From the NCBI GenBank assembly GCA_029465975.1, contig CM055728.1, positions 20,455,133 through 20,519,132 on the forward strand: DNA of 64,000 nt. The letters are read 5' to 3'. Shown one piece after another: positions 17,209 through 27,840 of this stretch; position 1 is the stretch's first letter, and each line of letters starts with the position of its first letter. Made by a program: the position numbers and the translations under genes. The notes under the pieces are model-generated. The model had not been told where the DNA came from, did no database searches, and saw only the letters and a list, made by a program, of their open reading frames with translations. Origin of the DNA: Dallia pectoralis (Eukaryota > Chordata > Actinopteri > Esociformes > Umbridae).

Positions 17209-17511
17209 GCCACCACGTGCGAAGATAGCAATTATTTGACCACCTCTTTTCCAAAAATGTCATTTTAAAAGTATTCATTCTTTCCTGGCACTAGAAAGCT
17301 CACAGATTCATGTGGGAAAACAGAAGGGGGGTGGAATGGAAACAGAAGATGGAGGGGAGAGGCTGGAGCACAGATATTGTTATGACAACCTGACACCCCT
17401 GAGAAAGTGACCGGGAAGCCCCCCATCGGTTAACCTCCACTGAGGCACCTGAAACTCCCTCCACAGTCCAAAAAGAGACATGCCCCAAAGTTATTATGGT
17501 CCCACCCTTCC

Positions 17512-17770
17512 AGTGTGTGTGTGTGCGTGTGTGTGTCTGTGTGTGCGTGCGTGTGTGTCTGTGTGTGTGTGTGTGCGTGTGTGTGTGCGTGTGTCTGTGT
17601 GTGCGTGTGTGTGCCTGTGTGTGTCTGTGTGTGCGAGTGTGTGTGTGTGCGAGTGTGTGTGTGTGCGTGTGTCTGTGTGTGCCTGTGTGTGTCTGTGTGT
17701 GTCTGTGTGTGCGAGTGTCTGTGCGTGCGTCTGTGTCTGTCTGCCTGTCTGTCTGCCTGCCTGTCTGTCT
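17512..17770. repeat. (TG)n/(TCTG)n compound microsatellite
   Basis: TG with GCG and TCTG interruptions, ending in a run of ctgtctgcctg tetramers. Confidence 0.96.
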
Positions 17771-18067
17771 GTATCAATCCAGAGGACTCTTACCATCTCT
17801 CAGTTCCAGTGCAACTGGATATCTACTTCCCTCCTCCTTGTTCCTGCATGCCCACCTGTCACTGGTTGTGTGTTTAGTGCACGAGGTCAAGCCACTCGCA
17901 TCTACATACACATACAGCAGCATAGGGTTTCCAGCAGGGTTAGCTGTGCTCTGTATTTCCCATAGCAGCACACGGTTTTAAATATGTGGATCTGGTTAGA
18001 GTACAGAACTGTTCCACTACGTTTTATTCGCCACAGCCTCTCCCAACATGCAGACCACTCACTACCC

Positions 18068-18345
18068 AAAGGTAGGTAGTCACTAGTCAGGCCTATCCAT
18101 CTGTTTGTAAATCAGTGAAGGTAGGTAGTCAGTCACTAGTCATGCCTATCTAGACAGGCTGTGGATCAGTAAAGGTAGGTAGTCACTAATCAGGCCTATC
18201 CATCTGTTTGGAAATCAGTAAAGACATGCTGTGGGTCAATATGGATAGGTTGTCACAAGTCATGCCTATCTAGACAGGCTGTGTGTCAGTAAAGATAGGT
18301 AGTCACTAGTCATGCCTATCTAGACAGGCTGTGGGTCAGATTTTG
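18068..18345 (+). repeat. Irregular minisatellite, units about 45-65 bp
   Basis: About five units contain aaaggtaggtagtcactagt, catgcctatc and tagacaggctgtg. The gtaggtagtcac core resembles the core of the 31-bp array at 12.4-15 kb. Confidence 0.85.
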
Positions 18346-18509
18346 GGTTAGTATTGTTGCTGTGTTGGTTCACCTAGATTCAACTGGGAGTGTTAAAGTA
18401 TGTTCCAGTCTATTGCTTTAAGCTTTTCAACAGAACTCCCAGCTGAGCTATAACAGAAGGATAAACAGAACTACTGAGATCAGATAGAGAGGTTGACATG
18501 GAGCAGAGC

Positions 18510-18702
18510 AGTACACACACAAACACACACACACACACACACACACACCAACAGTACACACACACCAGCAGTACACACACACACACACACCAGAAATACA
18601 CACACACACACCAGCAGAACTCACACACACCAGCAGAACGCACACACCAGTAGAATACGCAACAATAGAACGCACACACCAGCAGTAAACACACACACCA
18701 GC

Positions 18703-18734
<32 letters not shown>

Positions 18735-18780
18735 GCAGTACACACACACACACACAGCAGCAGCAGTACACACACCAGCA
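18510..18780. repeat. (CA)n with interspersed cagcagtac
   Basis: CA runs alternate with accagcagtacac units of irregular spacing. Confidence 0.93.
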
Positions 18781-19356
18781 GTATGTAGACTTCCTCTACT
18801 GGGTAAATATGTGTGGAATTGCAGCAGGAATGTTAATCATGGCTCACGGTGTCCATCCACCTCCCACTAACACAAACCTTTAGACCTAAAACAAAATAGA
18901 GCACAGAGCAGAAAAGTATGGCAGAATAGAACGGTCCATGGGTTCTGTTCCCACACAGGTCCAACCCACCAAACACTAGGGTTAAAATGAGAAGTTGATA
19001 AATTTGCTTTGTGAGAAATAATTCCATGTAGATATCAAAAACAGCAGCTATGCATATGTATTGTGAAATGCTAAACCGTCCCATTAGGAGCAGATATAAA
19101 CAAGCCCTAAATATACTTCTGTGGAAAAACAGAGACATTGTTATGTGACTGTTTCTGTGAATGGTTTCTCTCAGACAGGAGCGTGTGTGTGTGTGTGCGT
19201 GTGTGCATGTGTGTGTGCGTGTGACTGGTATAGAATGATGTGATCCTATCAGGCTTCTCATTTGTTTGTGTGGGAGGACAGGCCTGCCAGAAAGCTATTC
19301 ATAGTCTACCAATAAAAGGTGTGTTCCCAACACTCATCGTTATGGAAACGACCTAA

Positions 19357-19439
19357 GATCTACAGTGCATGCATCTGTGTATGTGTGTGTGTGTGTGTGT
19401 TTGCTTCCACAGGTATGACTTTAAGATCTATAGTGCATG

Positions 19440-19478
<39 letters not shown>

Positions 19479-19524
19479 GTTTGCTTCTACAGGTATGACT
19501 ATAAGATCTACAGTGCATGCATCT

Positions 19525-19562
<38 letters not shown>

Positions 19563-19805
19563 CCACAGGTATGACTATAAGATCTAAAGTGCATGCATGT
19601 GTGTGCATGTGTGTGTGTTAGTGTGTGTGCGTGTGTTTGCTTCCACAGGTATGACTATAAGATCTACAGTGCATGCATGTGTGTGTGTTTGCTTCCACAG
19701 GTATGACAATAAGATCTACAGTGCATGCATGTGTGTGTGTTTGCTTCCACAGGTATGACAATAAGATCTACAGTGCATGCATGTGTGTGTGTTTGCTTCC
19801 GCAGG
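19357..19805 (+). repeat. Minisatellite carrying variable (TG)n tracts
   Basis: About eight units share tttgcttccacaggtatgac and tataagatctacagtgcatg, separated by TG runs of different length. Unit length therefore varies from about 54 to 90 bp. Confidence 0.93.
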
Positions 19806-19874
19806 AATGACTATATAAATGCATTAAAGTAGGACGTGTGAATACGGGTGTTTTGTCTAACTGCATCCGACCAT

Positions 19875-20018
19875 AATGATGTAATCTTCCTTTTCCCTTT
19901 AGGCTGGTCTATATGAGGTCATTCTTCCCCTACTAGGGGTGCACTGATATCTCCTTTTTCCTTTAGGCTGGTCTATATGAGGTCATTCCTTCTCTAACTG
20001 GGGTGCACTGATATCACA
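19875..20018 (+). repeat. Two-copy tandem duplication, about 70 bp
   Basis: The block ttaggctggtctatatgagg, then cattc, then ggggtgcactgatatc appears twice in tandem. Confidence 0.88.
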
Positions 20019-20108
20019 TTTTCACTGTAGATACCAACGCTGAGTATTGAACTAGGATCACCTGATGCAGATGACGTTGTTCTTCTACCTGACAAAAAAC
20101 GTTTAGTT

Positions 20109-20298
20109 ATCAGTCCAGTCATATTGACAGCCATAGTAATCAGACCAGTCATATGAACAGCCATAGTAATCAGACCAGTCATATGAACAGCCATAGTAAT
20201 CAGACCAGTCATATGAACAGCCATAGTAATCAGACCAGTCATATGAACAGCCATAGTAATCAGACCAGTCACATGAACAGCCATAGTAATCAGTAAAG
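20109..20298 (+). repeat. 30-bp minisatellite
   Basis: Six to seven copies of a 30-bp unit, ccatagtaatcagaccagtc plus atatgaacag, nearly identical. Confidence 0.96.
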
Positions 20299-21579
20299 CC
20301 TGACAGTAGGTGACCATCAGATTGCAGACTGTTCTCAAAGGTTGGTACTGCTCTGTGTCAGTCTGGCAATATGGAGAAAAGGTGTTACAATCTCAAAAGA
20401 AAGGGGATTTGTGGATTCAAGTGAAGAATTTCAAATGTGTGCCCTCTCACGCGCATGTGTTCTGTTCCATATTGTCTTCTGTTCCGTATAGGACTGTGTC
20501 TAGGGCATTCTCTGTTGTCAGTGGATTATCAGCAGAGCAGAGGGTCATGTATTATGTATTCTGTTCGGGCTAAAGTTACCTCTGTCTTGACTGAGTTTCC
20601 AAAACACCTCAGGTTTCCTTTTGTGAGGTCAGGAGGCCCAGAGATTATAACACAGAGGGGAGGGTCATAATCATGTGTGTCACTATGGAAAAAAAAAACA
20701 CTGGATGAAACCACTGGGGTTGTTATAGGTGAGGTCAATACAAACCCCTCAGAATCGGGCCTCTTCAGACCTCCAGCTTCATTCTTATAGTGACACAACC
20801 AGGTGTGGTGGGTACCTCTCCATTTCTCTAGTTCTGTCCTCTCTCTCGCTCCACAGGTTTCTGCTTTGTATCCGTCTCTAGATATGATACCCCTTACAGG
20901 GAAAGTGCACACATGCAGATTCCAAAAATCACCAGAGAAACCCAGAGAGCAGGGAGAAAGCAGCGAGAGCTCTATCAAAAACAGAAGAGCACTCAGACAT
21001 TTAAATAAGCCACAGACAAACACACAATTTCTATATACATACACAAACGGATATAGACTTGAAGACAGAAACAGGCATATGTACATATATGCACAGACAC
21101 ACACACATACATACATACATACACAGAAACACACACTCACTCGAGGCCTCTCCACAATATGCTCTCCTGAGATCTTGTTTTTTATTGTAGTCCATTGTTT
21201 TGTTTCCTGTCTCAGGCAATGAAGACATAATGATTCACAATCAAGCCACAGAGAGGGTAAGAGACAGACAGGGTCAAAGAGAGACAGACATGGACAACAG
21301 AAACAGACAAGGGAACAAACAGGGAAAAAGGGAGTCTGGTACAGGTACAGACTGGGACAATGGAACAGCCAAGTAGAAACAGGAAGCAAGACAGAAAAAA
21401 ACTGGCACATTTCTTAGAGACGTCTCCTCCACAGTTGACTGCATGTACTCTGATAATGTGAATAATTCATGGTATTTCTATGAGTGGGTTTACTGCTGGA
21501 AAGGATGATTTTCTACAACAGCCTGTGTTTCAGTGTGGAGCATCAACTTTTCACAGGGTGACATCTCCCTGACTCCTCA
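20299..21579. other. No gene seen
   Basis: A minus-strand frame of 293 codons crosses 20,529-21,410 but its composition is low-complexity and it has no recognisable domain. I treat the stretch as non-coding. Confidence 0.55.
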
Positions 21580-21582
21580 GTC

Positions 21583-22062
21583 CATGTAGTGTGCCATGCA
21601 GTACGCCATGCAGTGTGCCATGAGGTGTGCCACGCAGAGTGCCATGCAGTGTGCCACGCAGAGTGCCATGCAGTGTACCATGAGGTGTGCCACGCAGAGC
21701 GCCATGCAGTGTGCCATGAGGTGTGCCACGCAGAGCGCCATGCAGTGTGCCATGAGGTGTGCCACGCAGAGTGCCATGCAGTGTGCCATGAGGTGTGCCA
21801 CGCAGAGTGCCATGCAGTGTGCCATGAGGTGTGCCACGCAGAGTGCCATGCAGTGTGCCATGAGGTGTGCCACGCAGAGTGCCATGCAGTGTGCCACGCA
21901 GAGTGCCATGCAGTGTGCCATGAGGTGTGCCACGCAGAGTGCCATGCAGTGTGCCATGAGGTGTGCCACGCAGAGTGCCATGCAGTGTGCCATGAGGTGT
22001 GCCACGCAGAGCGCCATGCAGTGTGCCATGAGGTGTGCCACGCAGAGTGCCATGCAGTGTGC
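21583..22062 (+). repeat. 36-bp minisatellite made of three 12-bp subunits
   Basis: About 13 copies of a 36-bp unit built from the 12-mers tgccatgcagtg, tgccatgaggtg and tgccacgcagag. All three subunits begin tgcca and are related. The unit length is divisible by three, so several frames on both strands stay open. Confidence 0.96.
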
Positions 22063-22129
22063 TACACCGGGTCAAAGCGCTGGTTCTGATTTAGATGGTT
22101 GTTATGCAGGGCCTTGGGATCGTTGCTGT

Positions 22130-22250
22130 TACACACACACACGCACACGCACGCACACGCACACGCACACGCACACGCACGCACACGCACAGGCACGCAC
22201 ACGCACGCACACACACACGCACGCACACGCACAGGCACGCACAGGCACAA
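22130..22250. repeat. (CACACG)n microsatellite
   Basis: An alternating purine-pyrimidine run with many CG steps, in two sub-blocks with caggcacgca breaks. Confidence 0.95.
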
Positions 22251-23880
22251 CAGTTCTTTCATAAGTTTTGTTTGACTTTTCTGACGTTCTTCATCCATAC
22301 CCGTCAGTTGTACAGTTCTACAGGCCAACTTCTGCCTCAGCTCACTGTGAGCTAAATATAGCACTATGGCTGCATCCCCAATCATAATCTGTGAATAGAG
22401 ATCATATCCTCTTTCTCTTTTTAACGTTGTGTTCTCGTTCTCTCTTATTGGCCATATTTAGGTTCAGCTCCCAGACAGATAGACAAGATAAGATAGACAG
22501 AGTTTTATTCTACTTTGCTCTGGGCCATACATAAACACCACCAAAGATCAGGGGGCTGATGTAACCATGGTAACCGCAGCAGGCAAAAGGAAGCACAGTC
22601 TATAAAAGCACAACAATAAGAGAGAAAAAGACACTTCCTGTTTGCTGTGTTTAGCCTTCATTGGGTTTCCTCCCTGCCAGTAATTTCTGGTGAGATGGTA
22701 TTTATGAACTAGCTCTAACCAAAGCCAGAACAGAAATAAACACAAGTCAAACACAAACAGAACAGTCATGTTACACTGCTGTTCAGAACCCAGAGAATAA
22801 CTACTGCAAACTGAATACACACCAGACTTTATTGAAACAACACAGCACAAGAGGAGAGCTACAGCTATCAACTATTCAGACAGGCTCCTTCTGGCCAGTG
22901 AATGTGTTGCTAGGACGGTATTGTCAAGACCTAGCGATTCCTGTAGAGGATGAAAAAAGGCTTTCCTCCTCATGGAATGTGAGCTATAAGACTAGCAAGA
23001 CCCCTCCCCCCGCGAGGCCAGGACACCGGCCAATGAACGGCTAAAGGAGAGCTGCTACCCATTCAACAGGCTGGATTAATAGCTAACTTTCACCACAAAG
23101 ACCCAAAGGACACCAAACAAATTAACCAACAGCAACGGAGCAGCTGGAACACGTAGCAAGGGTTTGATGAATGACAGCTGTGCCGACCTATCCAGGTCAG
23201 AGATTCATGGAGAGTGCGAACCTAAATGGGGCTCGGTTTATGTTGTATTCCAGTAACGACACACACGGTAACGCTGATGACCTCAGCATTGCGTTTTGCA
23301 ATGGTCACGGTATTGCTGCTCTCTCTTCACTAAATCAATCTTGTGCAACACAGCACATCTCCAATTATAGAGTCTGTTGACCACATTCACATGTAACCCA
23401 ATGTGATCTGTCTCCACATCCCCTTATCTCTCTCTCTCTGTTTAACCTCCCATCTCTGTACGCTGTCTGCCTTTATCTCTCTCTCTTTCTCTCTCTCGTT
23501 TCCCTCCCTTTTCTCTGCCTTCTCAGTCCCTCTTGCGTTTTATTTCGGAGGGTCTGAAGGAATCCCAGCTGTCCTGGGCCATACAGACCCAGTGCTTTCC
23601 AAGCAGCTGCTGAGGCGATCCGCTCATCCAGTGGGAGTGTTTCATTCTTTGTGTGTGTGCGCGCGCGAGTCTGGAGTTGGCCCGTTTGTCCAATGTCCAT
23701 CACTAGTCTCCAGAACATCCAATATCGTCGGTGCCGGTCGACAATCGTGTCCTGGAACAGTTTTGATCCTAGAGGTTTTTTCGGTGTTTAGCTCGTTCCA
23801 ATTTCGATTCGGGATTTCAAAACAAATCACAATACGTTGATTCCGTGAGCCCAAGTGAGCCTGAGTGGTACCAAGAAAGA
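22251..23880. other. No gene recognised
   Basis: Mixed sequence with a short (CT)n tract at 23,427-23,505 and a short alternating GTGCGCGCG run near 23,652. No exon can be supported. Confidence 0.55.
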
Positions 23881-23929
23881 TCGCGTGCGTCTTTACAGGT
23901 GTTTGTTTCATCACATTTACATTCCATAC

Positions 23930-24180
23930 CTGTCAGTCGCCATGGGGCATCTGCAGTCCATGCTGAACTCAGTCCCCACAGAGACATTCACCACATTCCA
24001 GCCATCCCCGTACCTCCAGAAGTCCTAATCAGCCCGGAGCAGTCCGCCCCCATTCCCTGCTAACGTCCAAAACACTCCCGGAGTTGCCCGAGAGAGAGAG
24101 ATAGCAAAGACACTCCCCAGCAGCCCTCTCAATGGAGAAAAATCATCAATCTCCCCAGTCGGCCGGCCCCTACACACAAC
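23930..24180 (-). promoter_or_regulatory. Possible GC-richer minus-strand first exon
   Basis: The minus strand from about 24,180 to 23,930 is GC-richer than its surroundings and ends in a strong donor, GACTGACAG/gtatgg, at about 23,930. It has short upstream ATGs and no long frame. This fits a 5' UTR exon of a minus-strand gene, hdac7 being the obvious candidate. There is no transcript evidence. Confidence 0.28.
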
Positions 24181-26999
24181 GGCACGTAGTAACGTAGTGA
24201 AGAAAGCCCACGCCGACACGCCGGTCCAGCCACCAACCTGTCGCCACCATATCTGTTAACGAGGGAATGAAAACAAACACCAGCGTTGCTAACTGCCAAG
24301 TGGCGTCCAGTGCCTCTCTGCTGTGCTGCAGGCTACGTCGCGTTAGGTGACAGGTTTCCCTGGTCTCTGATGCCTCAACAGCAGCTGTCACATTCTGATT
24401 TGTGTTGCTTTACACGAGGAAGATCTCAGTGAAGGACTTGGCAGCAGCGGGTGTCTCTCGTCCCGGGCAGGGTGTGTCTCGGGCCTTTTGCAATGAGCTA
24501 TGAAGGAGCAACCCATCTACAAAGTGAAATGGTCGGCTAGAGGCTTTCATTATGGGCACATTTTGCCATTACATAATAACACATGGTAGTGACATGATAG
24601 TTACATGGTAGTAACAAGTCCAGACCCCCATTCAACCTCTCTTCCGTCATTACCATTGCACGCGTTCCCACATTTGTGGATGAATTCGTCTGGAACGTGT
24701 TTAAGCAAACTTGTTGGAGAATAATTCCTCAAGCTCTGGTTAATGGAGAAACACAGATATGTTATGTCGTGGGTAAAGTGGACAGTAGAAGACAATGAGC
24801 TGAAAGCAGGTTACAGTCTAACCCACTGATTCATAAGCACACAAACATGCAGATAATGTCATTGTCCTGACCTCCTACATCTGCCCCGCTCTCTGCTCTA
24901 TATTCTCGCCTTCTCTTAACCGTGTGAAAATCTCTCTCTGCTGTAAGCACCTTTTAATATCTCTCCACTACGCCACCCCAACTGTGAAATCTTTCAAACG
25001 TTAACCACTGTCCAGGGAGAACATTTGCAGGGAATCCCCCTCTTGGTTATGCAGACCCACTTTTCTGACTGAATGAACAATAGACAAGGACAATAACACG
25101 CTTGGTAACACACACACGCGCACGCAGAAATACAACGCACAACATCAAAGACACAGTCATTACCAGAAGCCAGAAACGTATTACACTCGACATTCAGAAA
25201 GCTCATTTCTCTAGTTTCCTGTCATGTAAAGCACATTAGAGACATGGTGCATGGGATTGTTTTAGAAACTAGTGGTGATCTGAGATCCACCCTGCACTGT
25301 TAAGGTAAAGTGCATTTCTGTGTTGACACACTGTCATCAAACACCTTCAACATGAACTTCAAGAAAGATCCGTGAAGCAATGAGCCGCAGCTTCATTATG
25401 CCAACACTCTCCCAAACAAACTGACCTATTGGGTCAGGGAACGGTACAAACTGACCTATCAGGTCAGAGATTGGCTGAGTAAGAGCCGTAGGTCATCTGG
25501 TGAGAGCACCTCTCCCTGAGCCGTCTGCATTACACAGGCTGGACTTCTGACACAGAGGGTATCGCATTACACTACCTGCCTGGCAACAACAGACCATCTG
25601 ATCCTAGACCAGTACAAGTCACCCAGAGTCTGACTCCAGTCCAAAAACCGTTCTGATAGGTAAACTGACAGACCTCCACCGACCAGACCACCACTGACCA
25701 GACTGAGCACAGCGGTGGTCACAGACATCCTGCTGCAGATCGCTGAGTTCCCAGAAGGTGACTTTAAGAGCCTTACTTGTATGACCAACTGGCCAGTGGG
25801 AAATGTAATGGGCTGATGTTGACAATCTAATTCCTGGACAGCTATACAGCGACACACATCACGGGTTAAAAGGAAATTATTTGACACAGCAGAATGTACA
25901 GGCTTTTGTTGTGTCTGGGATGCAGAGTCACATTTCACAAAGTATTAGCTCAAAGAACACAAGGTTTCTAAAACTCCACCCCATATCAGGTGACGAATCT
26001 AAAGCAATCCATCAGCCTTTGGTAAAGTCCTAGATACTGTGGGACTACAAAAGGAATACAAATCTCCAGCTCCGTGACTAAGAATAAAAAAAGTTGAACC
26101 CTCTGTGAATTTTTTCTTTGAATTTTTTCTTGAGACAGCAGTGGCGGTGAGGAGGGAAGGAAGAAGTCAGCTGATCCGGGTTTTAGCCAGAAACAGGAAA
26201 CGTGATCTTCACTGCAGCTCCCTGCATAACAATCTTGCTATTGTTATCTCTGTCCATATTTCTTCTATTCTGGTATGTTAACGGGGAATGTAAGTCCGTA
26301 TTTTTAGAAGGTTTGTGAGTTCTCATCCTCTCTACTGTCGGAATCACAACCCATCACAGTGTGGTTTCACAAGCAACAACCTCATCCAGACAAAAGACCA
26401 AACCACAGACACGTTGGCATGAGCCAAATCCAAACGGCTAGTGAAGGTGCCTAACTGACACTACCTGAACTCCATTATATGACAATGATACAATAGCATG
26501 AGCCAGGCACATAAGCCACAACAAACCCATAGTGCATATGTCCTCCAACAGGCACCAGTATGTGGCTGTAGAATCACAACAGGAGCCGAGTAAAAACCAC
26601 AACACAGTGCTGATTGACCACAGCTTGGGCCCTTTTATGAATAGGGTCAGATTAGACGAACACAAAGACGGGTCATGTTAGTTGGTCCGTACTGACACAC
26701 ATGTAATGGGAGACTGGTGCCTTGGGCATGACCTCACTGTGTTTTTCCAGTGGGATGGTACTCGTTTGCATGGAGGGAACATAAGCCAAGCACATAAGAG
26801 CGAGCAGTCAGATCTAAAGTTATGCGTGTGTGTTTAATGCTTTACAAGTACACCAAATAAATACTGCATTTGAGGTGAATCACATCTCTGAACTGAAACC
26901 ATTTTGCATGCTGTAAAAAAACTAAAAACACTGACCAATTATGAAAAAACTAATACATCATCATCATACATCTTTAGTTATTGCACGGCTCATGTGACC
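24181..26999. other. No gene recognised
   Basis: Mostly unique-looking sequence. A minus-strand frame at 25,567-25,938 (123 codons) matches nothing I know. No repeat array is present. Confidence 0.55.
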
Positions 27000-27015
27000 A
27001 GTTAAGGGGGCCTAC

Positions 27016-27082
27016 CTGCCACTAGGAGAAAAGCTGTCCAGTCGGTCTGTGTCTACAGTAGATCCCCACGCCGTGATTCCAT
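27016..27082 (-). other. 67-bp exon-like segment with strong splice sites
   Basis: The acceptor ccctcttcaacag precedes 27,082 and the donor GGCAG/gtaggc follows 27,016. Read in the phase left by 27,481-27,594 it gives MESRRGDLL and a stop, for a protein of about 71 residues. It could equally be a 5' UTR exon of hdac7: the frame leading into MDLRV is closed by a TAG here. Confidence 0.4.
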
Positions 27083-27371
27083 CTGTTGAAGAGGGAAATA
27101 AATAGAAGTTTATTCAACCAACAGCTTCACATAAGTCACGTTATTAGGTCCAAGCTCACCCTGGTGGTGTAGGGTGCCTGGTCTCAAACAAGGAACATTT
27201 AGTAAGCTTTCAAAAGTCCTATAATCCACTTAATACCAGAAAGAAACAGTGCTTTATGCATATTATTGTAGCAACTTAGCACTGGAATTAATTCTCTCGC
27301 GAAGCAAATAAAGTTCTGTCCCGAACAATAATATGATAATATGGCTTCAGTCGTCCGTTGTGACATTTATT

Positions 27372-27432
<61 letters not shown>
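27372..27432. repeat. (CA)n microsatellite
   Basis: About 30 uninterrupted CA dinucleotides. Confidence 0.98.
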
Positions 27433-27433
<1 letters not shown>

Positions 27434-27480
27434 ACGTATCGGAGTCCTGCACAGTATGTTCCTGACAGAAAAGGTGTTAC

Positions 27481-27594
27481 CTTGAACGTAGTCACAAAAA
27501 TGCACAAAAAGTTGTAAATCCAAAGTGTAAAGACTCCTGCAAATAACGAATGTCTGAGACGTGCTGTGGAGACTGTGAACGTATAAGCTAGTGT
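27481..27594 (-). CDS. Putative second exon of the same small membrane protein
   Basis: Bounded by an acceptor-like ccggatagag at 27,595 and a good donor TTCAAG/gtaaca after 27,481, phase 0 at both ends. The 38 codons start TLAYTFTVSTARLRHSLFAG and continue VFTLWIYNFLCIFVTTFK, a second hydrophobic segment. A (CA)n tract follows about 50 bp after the donor. The acceptor is the weakest element of this model. Confidence 0.35.
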
Positions 27595-27705
27595 CTCTAT
27601 CCGGGAGACCGGGGGCAAGGGTGAAATCCAGTCAGTATAGTAAGCAACAAGTGAGGGAGAGAGAAATAGTTATCACAGAGGCAACTTGTTAAGGCCAACC
27701 CCTAC

Positions 27706-27777
27706 CGAGACGAAAATAGACATGAAGGCGGGTACCACCAGAAATAGCATAGACATCACACGACTTCTCTCTGCCAT
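27706..27777 (-). CDS. Putative first coding exon of a small membrane protein
   Basis: The ATG at 27,777 sits in a strong Kozak context (aacaATGg) a few dozen bases below CCAAT boxes. The 24 codons read MAERSRVMSMLFLVVPAFMS then IFVS, a hydrophobic segment typical of a signal peptide or signal anchor, and stop at a donor TCG/gtaggg (phase 0). The next candidate exon is 111 bp downstream. I do not recognise the protein. Confidence 0.4.
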
Positions 27778-27784
27778 TGTTTCC

Positions 27785-27840
27785 GCATTAAGGCTTCCTA
27801 TTGGTCCACTCGATTAGCCAATCAAAACGCGTACTTTTCA
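27785..27840 (-). promoter_or_regulatory. CCAAT-box promoter candidate
   Basis: The minus strand reads gattggctaatcg then gaccaatagg just upstream of the Kozak ATG at 27,777, giving CCAAT boxes in both orientations about 30 bp apart. This is a common arrangement in TATA-less vertebrate promoters. Confidence 0.4.

Noticed and set aside
20529..21410. 293-codon minus-strand frame
   Set aside because: Composition is low-complexity with a Cys/Val run from a microsatellite. No domain or splice context was found.
21583..22264. Cys/His-rich 222- and 174-codon frames
   Set aside because: They are products of the 36-bp array, open in several frames on both strands.
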